From Bacteroidales bacterium (GTDB taxonomy: Bacteria > Bacteroidota > Bacteroidia > Bacteroidales > UBA932), in assembly GCA_017554135.1 (NCBI GenBank), contig JAFZIX010000205.1, positions 1-9,305 on the forward strand: 9,305 nt of DNA, given 5' to 3'. The notes beneath the pieces were generated by a model. That model was not told the DNA's origin. It did not search any database and saw nothing but the letters and a program-made list of their open reading frames with translations. How positions within the stretch are numbered: position 1 is the stretch's first letter; every line of letters begins with the position of its first letter. Of the stretch, positions 1 through 5,846 are shown in pieces. A program made the position numbers and the translations under genes.

Positions 1-1
1 C

Positions 2-199
2 GACGCCACCGGCAGTGACAAAGTGAACGATCCGCTGTCCCAGAAGCGCGCCGAGGCCATCGTGGCCGCCCTGGTGGAGCAGGGCATCGCCCAGGCCCGC
101 CTCACCCCTGTGGGCAAGGGATCCCACGTTCCCATCGCCTCCAACAGCACCGATGAAGGCCGTGCCAAGAACCGTCGTGTTGAATTTGTAAAGAAGTAA
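2..199 (+). CDS. OmpA-family outer-membrane protein, C-terminal peptidoglycan-binding end (5' truncated)
   Basis: The frame is open from the window edge and encodes 65 residues before TAA at 197-199; the start lies outside the window. Seen: the second half of an OmpA-like (OmpA_C/MotB type) domain, with the helix NDPLSQKRAEAIVAAL, then GIAQARLTPVGKGS and the terminal signature GRAKNRRVEF. In this family the domain lies in the periplasm and binds the diaminopimelate of peptidoglycan non-covalently; the conserved Arg in the NRRVE region is part of the binding site. The usual N-terminal part, either a beta-barrel or a lipoprotein with repeats, cannot be seen, so the full architecture is unknown. 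The next gene begins 4 nt after this stop with no promoter between them, which suggests co-transcription. The domain call is secure; the subfamily is not. Confidence 0.93.
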   Translation, partial: DATGSDKVNDPLSQKRAEAIVAALVEQGIAQARLTPVGKGSHVPIASNSTDEGRAKNRRVEFVKK

Positions 200-203
200 T
201 AAT

Positions 204-2102
204 ATGAAACAGTTGTTTATCGCAGTTGCCATGCTTGCCATCGCCGCAGCTCCGGCGGATGCCCAGGCGTTCCTCAACAAAATGAAAGAAAAAGCCGCAG
301 GTGCAGTAGGTAATGCCATCGGCGGCAACATCAAGAACGTCCTTGGAGAAAAGGCCAAGGATTATATGCCCGAGGAGGTGAAAAATATGGCTGAGATGAG
401 CGAAACCATGTCCAATGCCCCTCAGGGAGTCACCGGCGAGCAGGCCCTTCCGCCCCGCCGCGCCAGCAGTTTCGGCTGGGACGGCCCCGTTACTCCATCC
501 GCCGCCAAGTTCCCCATCCCCCTGATGAACGAGTTCCCCGCGGTGCCTTCTCCTGCCGAACTGGCGCATCCCACCGAGGAAAACCAGATCGCCTACTACA
601 AGGCCATCAAGGCGGTGACGCTCCGCGCGGAGGAACTGAACGAAAGCACCACCTGCGAGGATCAGGAAACGCTGATGTGGCGCAAGAAGAGCGACAAGAT
701 GCTCAGTGATCTTTTCGGTCTCACTCCCGCCGAAATCAAGATGCTGGAGGATGAAAACCTCCCCCAGGCTGAGAAGGACCGTCTCACCGAGAAGATGCAG
801 AAGGCTCTTCTGGGAGATATCGACGTGAACGCGCTGGAGAAAGAAGCCTCCAAGTACGAGAATATGTCCGAGGCGGAAATTACGGAGATGATGGGGAACA
901 AGACTCTCTCGGCCCTCGACCCCGTTTACGACCGCAATGCCGCCGACATCCAGAAATATATGGGTGTGACTGCCGCCGAACTGAAGGCAGCATCCCGCGC
1001 CCAGATGAGGAACGCCAATCCCGGCAAGGAATGCCCTGAAATGCAGGCACTTAACAATAAGTCAAAGGCCTACCAGAAAGCCCAGGCAGCCAAGGATCCT
1101 ACTTTCCAGGCTAAGGCGAATGCCTTTGAAAAGCGCATGCAGGCGGAGACCCGCGAGGCAACCATGAAGGCTTCCAGTTTGAGCAGCATGGGCGGAGGCA
1201 TCGGCAGCATGATGAACGCTATGGAGAAGGCTAAACCCATCATGGAACTGGAGCAGAAGATGTCCAACTACTTCATGAAAACCCAGAAGTTGCTTGAGGT
1301 TCCGGACAATGCCGTGGATGCCAAGTTCTCCGCGGCCGACCGCAAGAAACTGCTCGACCTCAAGGAGAAGATTTATGCTACGGACAACCCTTCCGTCTAC
1401 AATCCTCTCTTCCAGCAGGCATACGAGATAATCAAGACCTATCGCGATCGCGCCGCCCAGGTATGGGCCGCCGATGTGCAGAAGCGCTTCGACCAGATGA
1501 AGGCCAATATGTCGGAGCTGATCAAGTTGAACCGTCAGGCCGTGGCCGATGAGATCATCCCCGAATGCGCCCTGTGGCGTATGCCGCTGAATGCGGTGAT
1601 CAGCGCGGGTGATATCCTTGCAGAGGCCTACAGCGAATGCCCTGCCGAGTATCCTCCGATGTATAATCAAGAGGTGATCCGCGAGGTTCCGGTGTCCAAG
1701 GTGCCCGGCACCTATGCTGCAGGCTGGTTCCCGGAGTTCTCGGTGTTCGGCGCTTCTCACTTCGACGATATAGTGGCCGGCAAGTACTTCTTTGCCAGCA
1801 ACGCCGAGGGTGAAGTCTATCAGTTCAACGCCGGCAACTGGACCAAACTGACGAACGAGAAAGTCAAGGAACTGAGCAAGATGAAGTACGACTATGAGAT
1901 CGGAGACAAGTCTTGGACTTCGCAGGATGGCAAGCGTATTGTGAAATTCAATGCCGCAGGCGGTTACATAATGCTCCCCGAGGGGGATGAAATCTTCCAG
2001 CCTCATGCCTGGAAGGCTTATTCAAACCGTATCCAGTGGGTTTATATGAATACCACGGAGGACGGTAAAATCCAGTTGATCCTTTGCACTTACAAGCTTT
2101 AA
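204..2102 (+). CDS. Large secreted protein of unknown function
   Basis: A 632-residue protein I do not recognise. ATG at 204 is the natural start: it gives a clean type I signal peptide (MK, hydrophobic core, ADA|Q after residue 20) and lies 4 nt after the OmpA-family stop. After cleavage comes an Ala/Gly/Lys-rich amphipathic segment (about residues 22-60), a Pro-rich stretch (about 80-115), and then a long, charged, Ala/Lys/Glu/Met-rich and probably helical region (about 120-450), interrupted by a Ser/Met/Gly patch near 322-341. The C-terminal part (about 490-632) is different: it is rich in Trp, Tyr and Phe, with alternating patterns such as KYFFASNAEGEVYQF and GGYIMLPEGDEIF that suggest a beta-rich globular domain. 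Five cysteines (151, 277, 455, 479, 628) are widely spaced. There is no lipobox and no T9SS-type C-terminal domain. Tight coupling to an OmpA-family gene suggests a periplasmic or surface envelope role; that is inference only. Confidence 0.88.
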   Translation: MKQLFIAVAMLAIAAAPADAQAFLNKMKEKAAGAVGNAIGGNIKNVLGEKAKDYMPEEVKNMAEMSETMSNAPQGVTGEQALPPRRASSFGWDGPVTPSAAKFPIPLMNEFPAVPSPAELAHPTEENQIAYYKAIKAVTLRAEELNESTTCEDQETLMWRKKSDKMLSDLFGLTPAEIKMLEDENLPQAEKDRLTEKMQKALLGDIDVNALEKEASKYENMSEAEITEMMGNKTLSALDPVYDRNAADIQKYMGVTAAELKAASRAQMRNANPGKECPEMQALNNKSKAYQKAQAAKDPTFQAKANAFEKRMQAETREATMKASSLSSMGGGIGSMMNAMEKAKPIMELEQKMSNYFMKTQKLLEVPDNAVDAKFSAADRKKLLDLKEKIYATDNPSVYNPLFQQAYEIIKTYRDRAAQVWAADVQKRFDQMKANMSELIKLNRQAVADEIIPECALWRMPLNAVISAGDILAEAYSECPAEYPPMYNQEVIREVPVSKVPGTYAAGWFPEFSVFGASHFDDIVAGKYFFASNAEGEVYQFNAGNWTKLTNEKVKELSKMKYDYEIGDKSWTSQDGKRIVKFNAAGGYIMLPEGDEIFQPHAWKAYSNRIQWVYMNTTEDGKIQLILCTYKL

Positions 2103-2872
2103 TAATTGCACTCTACATGATGACAGCGGCCCCTTCCGGGACCGCTGTCTCCGTCATGCCCGGCAACATTGTTTCCGTCATGCCCGGCACCTCTTCCACC
2201 GTCATGCCCGGCTCCGACCGGGCATCCCACGCCTCCTGGCACGACGTCTGGAAGACCTTCGACGTCGACCCCCTTATCGCCGAGGCAGTAGTCTGGCCGG
2301 AAATGGAACGCTACTCCCGCTGGCAGGACGCCATGGAAACATCCGCCAACTACGGCAGTTACGTCACCAACGGAGGCGGTCCGGACTACTCCATCGGCCG
2401 CTTCCAGATGAAACCATCCTTCGTAGAAAACCTGGAAAAAGCCTGGATGCGCAGCGGCCGTGCGCGCAAGTACAACCTGTGGTTCGACACGGCCGACAAT
2501 GCCACCGCCCGCCGAATCCGCATCTCCCGCCTGCAAAAAGAAGAATGGCAGGTGATCTATGCCGGCGTTTTCCTGCGGCTGCTGTATGCATCCTACGGAT
2601 CCTTTAACAAGAAGGGTGAGCATACGCAGGATGGGCTGGAGACCTTGCCGGTGGAGGAACAGGTGCGTCTGGCTGCGACCGCATACAATCGCGGATGCGT
2701 CTGGGCAGCCCCTGGCTACGGGGACCTGGACCGTCTGCGGGAGCACGCCGGCGAGAAGCACTTCCACTACGCCCTCATCCCCTCCAGACACACCCGTCGC
2801 TATTGCTACGGGACCCTGGCGGTGAAGCACTACAGGAAACTTATTTCGCGAAATAGGCCGGACTGTCCTTGA
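2084..2872 (+). CDS. Lysozyme-like lytic transglycosylase (SLT fold), probably exported
   Basis: From TTG at 2084 the frame encodes 262 residues. Numbered from that start, the SLT signatures are visible in order: the catalytic-Glu region AEAVVWPEMERYS (E73 best fits the general acid), SIGRFQMKP at 103-111 (the GxxQ motif that follows the active site), and AATAYNRG at 197-204 (the family AxxYNxG motif). Such enzymes cleave the MurNAc-beta-1,4-GlcNAc bond of peptidoglycan, leaving 1,6-anhydroMurNAc. The start is uncertain. An in-frame stop at 2066-2068 leaves TTG 2084 as the longest choice; it overlaps the upstream gene by 19 nt and gives a hydrophobic leader (LQALIIALYMMTAA). ATG 2117 or 2120 are alternatives that would shorten the leader. 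Residues 22-45 are encoded by a 24-bp tandem repeat (VMPG three times) and look like inserted repeat, not part of the enzyme; the conserved domain starts near W52. The 3' end overlaps the opposing NlpC/P60 gene. Confidence 0.83.
   Translation: MHLQALIIALYMMTAAPSGTAVSVMPGNIVSVMPGTSSTVMPGSDRASHASWHDVWKTFDVDPLIAEAVVWPEMERYSRWQDAMETSANYGSYVTNGGGPDYSIGRFQMKPSFVENLEKAWMRSGRARKYNLWFDTADNATARRIRISRLQKEEWQVIYAGVFLRLLYASYGSFNKKGEHTQDGLETLPVEEQVRLAATAYNRGCVWAAPGYGDLDRLREHAGEKHFHYALIPSRHTRRYCYGTLAVKHYRKLISRNRPDCP
2122..2149 (+). terminator. Terminator-like hairpin just after the 632-residue gene
   Basis: GACAGCGG (2122-2129) is the exact inverse of CCGCTGTC (2142-2149), and inside it CCC pairs with GGG around a TTCC loop. 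It begins 19 nt after the stop at 2102, where an intrinsic terminator would be expected, but no T-run follows. It also lies inside the longest reading frame of the transglycosylase gene. It may attenuate transcription, protect the upstream mRNA from 3' decay, or be part of the adjacent repeat. Confidence 0.4.
2151..2225. repeat. 24-bp tandem repeat, three units, ending in a REP-like inverted repeat
   Basis: The core CCGTCATGCCCGGC occurs exactly at 2151, 2175 and 2199, a strict 24-bp period (8 codons), with variable 10-bp fillers. The last unit continues into a perfect 8-bp inverted repeat, ATGCCCGG (2204-2211) and CCGGGCAT (2218-2225), with a 6-nt loop. This is the form of REP-type intergenic palindromes. 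Because the period is a multiple of three, the array stays open in the transglycosylase frame and encodes repeated VMPG. Confidence 0.85.
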
Positions 2873-3821
2873 GCCACTGCGGCTTGAACTGCTCGCTGCC
2901 CTCGCCGATATGGCCGATGATGCGGCGGATGTGGAGGATGTTGCGGCCGTAGTAGTCTTTTTCGCCGGGGATGAGCGAGTTGATGCGCACCATCTGCGAT
3001 GCGTGGATGATTTTATGGTCGCCTATGCAGATGGCTACGTGCCCGACGGAAGTATCGCCGAAGAACACCAGGTCGCCTTTCTGCATCTCCTCGAAGGGGA
3101 TTTCCACGCCGCACTGCACCTGCTGGGATGCGTCCCGCGGCAGAAGGATGCCGTTCATGAAGTAGCAGAATCCAGTCAGGCCGCTGCAGTCGAAGTGTCC
3201 CGGGGACATCCCGCCCCACATATAGGGAGCCCCGAGGTAGGACTTTGCAAGGTTGATGATATCTTCTATCTTCTGCTCTGTTGATTCCGCCGCTTCAACT
3301 TTTGCCCACGAGCGAAAATCGACCATCCCGGCCCTTTGAGTGTCGGTCGCTTTCACCATATTACCCATCAGCAGACTGGCCTCAGGGACATTCTGCAGGC
3401 ATATCCATTTCGGCGCTTTCAGATACTTTTCTGCCTCTTTGCGTGTCATCGGCGCCAGGGTAGCACCGTAGAGTTTGGTTTGTTTTTGCTCCTCCGGGCT
3501 GAGTTCCCGGGTCGGGGCAAGCGCCAGTTCATTCACCCATCCTTCGTAAGGCTCCGGCGTCTGGATCCGCACCCAATAGCCCTTGCGCTCCAGCACCTGC
3601 ACCAGCGTCCCCATCCGCGTCTGGCTCACACATTCGCTAGTGTATCGCGGCTCCGCCCGCATGAACGCATCGCTCACATTCACCACCGCCCATAGGGTGT
3701 TATCGTTTTTAGTCTCTCCCCTTACCTGAACGCAGGACAGTGTGCTCAGCGCAATGGCCAGCGCAACTAAGGCTAAGGTGGCCGTTCCCTGGAACTTGTT
3801 AATAATCATATATTTACGCAT
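2841..3821 (-). CDS. Secreted SH3-domain NlpC/P60 (C40) cell-wall endopeptidase
   Basis: ATG at 3821 is preferred (326 residues) because it places a hydrophobic export signal at the N terminus; the frame is open to an ATG at 3896, but that would add 25 polar residues ahead of the signal. The signal ends ALSTLSC with Cys30, so it may be a lipoprotein with an imperfect lipobox or a signal peptidase I substrate. An SH3b-like domain spans about residues 43-100 (NVSDAFMRAEP to GWVNEL), followed by a second linker or SH3-like region. The catalytic NlpC/P60 domain occupies roughly 185-310, with Cys212 in FDCSGL, His261 in VGHVAICIG and His273 in IIHASQ. Family members hydrolyse the D-gamma-Glu to diamino acid (mDAP or Lys) bond of the peptidoglycan stem peptide. 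The layout resembles YkfC/dipeptidyl-peptidase VI-type enzymes, which take muropeptides with a free N-terminal L-Ala; the exact specificity is inferred. It is transcribed divergently from dacB and converges on the transglycosylase. Confidence 0.93.
   Translation of the reverse strand: MRKYMIINKFQGTATLALVALAIALSTLSCVQVRGETKNDNTLWAVVNVSDAFMRAEPRYTSECVSQTRMGTLVQVLERKGYWVRIQTPEPYEGWVNELALAPTRELSPEEQKQTKLYGATLAPMTRKEAEKYLKAPKWICLQNVPEASLLMGNMVKATDTQRAGMVDFRSWAKVEAAESTEQKIEDIINLAKSYLGAPYMWGGMSPGHFDCSGLTGFCYFMNGILLPRDASQQVQCGVEIPFEEMQKGDLVFFGDTSVGHVAICIGDHKIIHASQMVRINSLIPGEKDYYGRNILHIRRIIGHIGEGSEQFKPQWLKDSPAYFAK
2842..2855. repeat. 14-bp perfect palindrome in the convergent gene overlap
   Basis: TATTTCGCGAAATA reads the same on both strands. 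It lies within the 32-nt overlap (2841-2872) of the 3' ends of the transglycosylase and NlpC/P60 genes. It could form a small hairpin in either transcript or be a protein site; it is too short to be a convincing terminator. Confidence 0.5.
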
Positions 3822-3940
3822 TTTGGGTTGGTCAAAAACCGGGGACCCATTTTGGTTAATTATCTGTGACTCAAGCACTTGCCGGGAACGGGGCATTCAG
3901 GGAGGCCAGCCAGGCGTGGTGCCGGAATATCGTCTTTAGG

Positions 3941-3948
3941 CAAATGTA
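3941..3948 (-). promoter_or_regulatory. Candidate -7 box for the NlpC/P60 gene
   Basis: On the minus strand this reads TACATTTG, a full match to the Bacteroidales -7 consensus TAnnTTTG. No good -33 TTTG is seen at the usual distance. If used, the transcript would start near 3935 and carry a 5' leader of about 110 nt before ATG 3821, long enough to hold a regulatory structure; the leader contains a modest hairpin (3825-3848) just before the start codon. Confidence 0.45.
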
Positions 3949-3968
3949 GGGAAAAATCAGCAATTTGC

Positions 3969-3976
3969 TATCTTTG
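3969..3976 (+). promoter_or_regulatory. Candidate -7 box for dacB, almost touching the start codon
   Basis: TATCTTTG matches TAnnTTTG exactly. It ends only 6 nt before ATG 3983, so initiation at the usual distance would fall at or within a few nt of the start codon, giving a leaderless or near-leaderless mRNA. It also argues against the longer TTG start at 3965, which would lie inside the promoter. A -33 element is not clear. Confidence 0.55.
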
Positions 3977-3982
3977 TATTCG

Positions 3983-5305
3983 ATGAAACGTGTTGTCTTC
4001 ATAGTCCTGATATTTATCCTCGCGATTTCCGCTACGCCTGTCCAGCGGAGCGTAAACACCCTCGACTCCAAGGGCGGAGCGTTGGAGAACAGCACGTGGG
4101 GGATATTGGCGGTGAATTTCCAGGGGGATACCCTTGCGCAACTGAATAAAGGCAAGCGCCTGACGCCCGCGAGCAACATGAAACTCGTCACCACGGCAGC
4201 GGCCTACCTCAAACTCGGGCGCAACTACACATTCAAAACGCAGATAGCCACCGACGGCGTTATCCAGGACTCCACCCTCGTCGGCAACCTCTACATAATC
4301 GGCGGCGGAGACCCGCTGATAGGCGACCTTTTCACCTATCTTCCGAGCGAGGACGTGCCTTTCGGCAAGTGGCGCAAGGTGCTGGAGGATAATGGGATAC
4401 GCCGGATAGAGGGGGATATCGTTGGCGACGGCGCTTATTTCAGTGGCGAGAGGCGGCATAGCGACTGGAGTACGGAGGATGAGATAAGCAAGGATGGGGT
4501 GGTGCCGGTGGGGCTGACGTGGCGCGGCAAGATGGAGGATAGTCTGCCGGATGGGCCGCTCGCTGCCGCCGCGCATTTTCATCGCTGGCTGCTCCAAAAC
4601 GGCATTGCAGTAACCGGCGTAGCAAAGGCATCGCAGGAGTCAGTCGTTTACTCCGCTACCGCCACGCACGGGCTCGCTCAAAAAACTTCCGTAAACGACA
4701 ACTCCTGCGCTGCCAGCACACCCGATTCGCTGACGCTTCTCGGCACCGCATCATCCGCCACGCTGAACCACATCGCGACGATCACGAATCATCAGTCAGA
4801 CAATTTCTGCGCGGAAACGCTGATAAAGGCTATCGGCAAAGCCAATAACGGCAGCGACGATTATGACACCGCCACGGAAGCCCTGCACCGGGCACTCGCG
4901 CCCATCTGCATGGCAGGCCCCAGCACCAAAATGCGCTTCGCCGACGGCAGCGGCCTCTCGCGGAAAAACTTCCTCTCCCCCGAATTTATCGTAGGCGTAC
5001 TCCTGGGCATGTCCCGCACATCCTTATATAAAGACTACCTCAACTCACTGCCCCGCCCCGGACGGAAAGACGGCACGCTGGTCGCACGCCTCCCGAAGGC
5101 CCCCGCGCCGGTGAAAAACCGCATCTACATGAAAAGCGGCAGCCTCGGCGGAGTGCGCTGCTTCAGCGGATACATCCTCCCCTCGGACGGAAACAGCAAG
5201 AAAACCATCGCCTTCAGCATAATGGTGAACAACCACGTCGGCAAATCATCCGAACTCACGCAGACGCTGGACAAACTCATCCTCGAATTAGCAAACGAAA
5301 ACTGA
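3983..5305 (+). CDS. dacB: D-alanyl-D-alanine carboxypeptidase/endopeptidase, PBP4 family (S13)
   Basis: A 440-residue protein from ATG 3983; this start is chosen over an in-frame TTG at 3965 because MKRVVFIVLIFILAISATP is a good export signal and the -7 box overlaps the longer start. The three penicillin-binding motifs are present: SxxK as S64-N-M-K67 (acylated serine, in TPASNMKLVT), SxN as S272-D-N274 (in HQSDNFCAETL) and KSG at 384-386 (in KSGSLGGV). Between motifs 1 and 2 lies the long insertion typical of class C PBPs (IIGGGDPL, IEGDIVGDGAYF, and SVNDN near the end). The enzyme acts in the periplasm, removing the terminal D-Ala of pentapeptides and cutting D-Ala-mDAP crosslinks. It is slightly shorter than many PBP4 proteins, but no motif is missing. 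The next gene starts 1 nt after its stop, so the two are probably translationally coupled. A block around 4360-4560 is much more G-rich on this strand than the C-rich rest of the gene. Confidence 0.96.
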   Translation: MKRVVFIVLIFILAISATPVQRSVNTLDSKGGALENSTWGILAVNFQGDTLAQLNKGKRLTPASNMKLVTTAAAYLKLGRNYTFKTQIATDGVIQDSTLVGNLYIIGGGDPLIGDLFTYLPSEDVPFGKWRKVLEDNGIRRIEGDIVGDGAYFSGERRHSDWSTEDEISKDGVVPVGLTWRGKMEDSLPDGPLAAAAHFHRWLLQNGIAVTGVAKASQESVVYSATATHGLAQKTSVNDNSCAASTPDSLTLLGTASSATLNHIATITNHQSDNFCAETLIKAIGKANNGSDDYDTATEALHRALAPICMAGPSTKMRFADGSGLSRKNFLSPEFIVGVLLGMSRTSLYKDYLNSLPRPGRKDGTLVARLPKAPAPVKNRIYMKSGSLGGVRCFSGYILPSDGNSKKTIAFSIMVNNHVGKSSELTQTLDKLILELANEN

Positions 5306-5306
5306 T

Positions 5307-5840
5307 ATGAAACGCATCCTCCTCGCACTGGCAGCAGTCCTCGCCATCATCCCCGCGGCAAACGCCCAGAAACCCCTGATTTTCAATAAGGTAGAAATCA
5401 AGGGCACGGTGGACGAAATGGTCGCGGCCCTCGGCAAAAAAGGCTTCAAATACGAAGAAACCAACGACGGCGTGCCGCTGGTGATCGGCAAGTTCGCGGG
5501 CTACTCCGACGTGGAAGTGAACATCATTCCGAACGAAGACGGGCAGGTATGCGCCATCCGCGCCGAAATCCCCCCGAGACTCTCCTGGGTGAAGTTGGAG
5601 AACGACTACGCCGGCCTCAAGGCCATGCTAACCAAGCAATACGGCAAGCCGGTGGAAGTTGTGGAGGAGTTCAAGGACGGGCCCTTCGAAGAGAGTTCCG
5701 GCAAACTGGTCAGCCTCATCAAGAACAACTGCACCTACCGCACGGTATTCGAGGCCAAGGAAGGGAAAATAACCCTGATGCTGAAGCACCAGGGTCCTAT
5801 TTGCTACGCCTGCATCCTCTACGAGAACGCGGCCGAATAA
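5307..5840 (+). CDS. Small secreted Bacteroidales protein of unknown function, coupled to dacB
   Basis: A 177-residue protein with a clean signal peptide (MKRILLALAAVLAIIPAANA|Q, cleavage after residue 20). The mature part resembles a family of small secreted proteins that I associate with Bacteroidales genomes: an opening beta-strand with IKGTVDEMVAALGKKGFKY, then GKFAGYSDVEVNI, a central LENDYAGLKAMLTKQYGKP helix and turn, and a late strand KITLMLKHQG. I read it as an alpha/beta domain possibly built of two related halves; this is inferred from the sequence pattern alone. No catalytic motif, lipobox or membrane segment is visible. ATG 5307 follows the dacB stop by one nucleotide (TGATATG), which suggests reinitiation and a shared transcript. 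Whether it acts with PBP4 or simply shares its transcript cannot be decided here. Its stop is 6 nt from the stop of the converging kinase gene, leaving no room for a separate terminator. Confidence 0.9.
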   Translation: MKRILLALAAVLAIIPAANAQKPLIFNKVEIKGTVDEMVAALGKKGFKYEETNDGVPLVIGKFAGYSDVEVNIIPNEDGQVCAIRAEIPPRLSWVKLENDYAGLKAMLTKQYGKPVEVVEEFKDGPFEESSGKLVSLIKNNCTYRTVFEAKEGKITLMLKHQGPICYACILYENAAE

Positions 5841-5846
5841 GTACCG

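Noticed and set aside
1062..2006. A 314-codon open frame on the minus strand within the 632-residue gene
   Set aside because: It is the complement of a well-supported secreted protein; the translation is rich in His, Leu and Gly with no signal or domain, as expected for a shadow frame in G+C-rich DNA.
3822..3896. A 25-residue N-terminal extension of the NlpC/P60 protein from ATG 3896
   Set aside because: It would put a polar segment ahead of the export signal; the frame is simply open through the 5' leader.
3965..3982. TTG start for dacB
   Set aside because: It overlaps the -7 box and adds six residues before a perfectly normal MKR signal peptide at ATG 3983.
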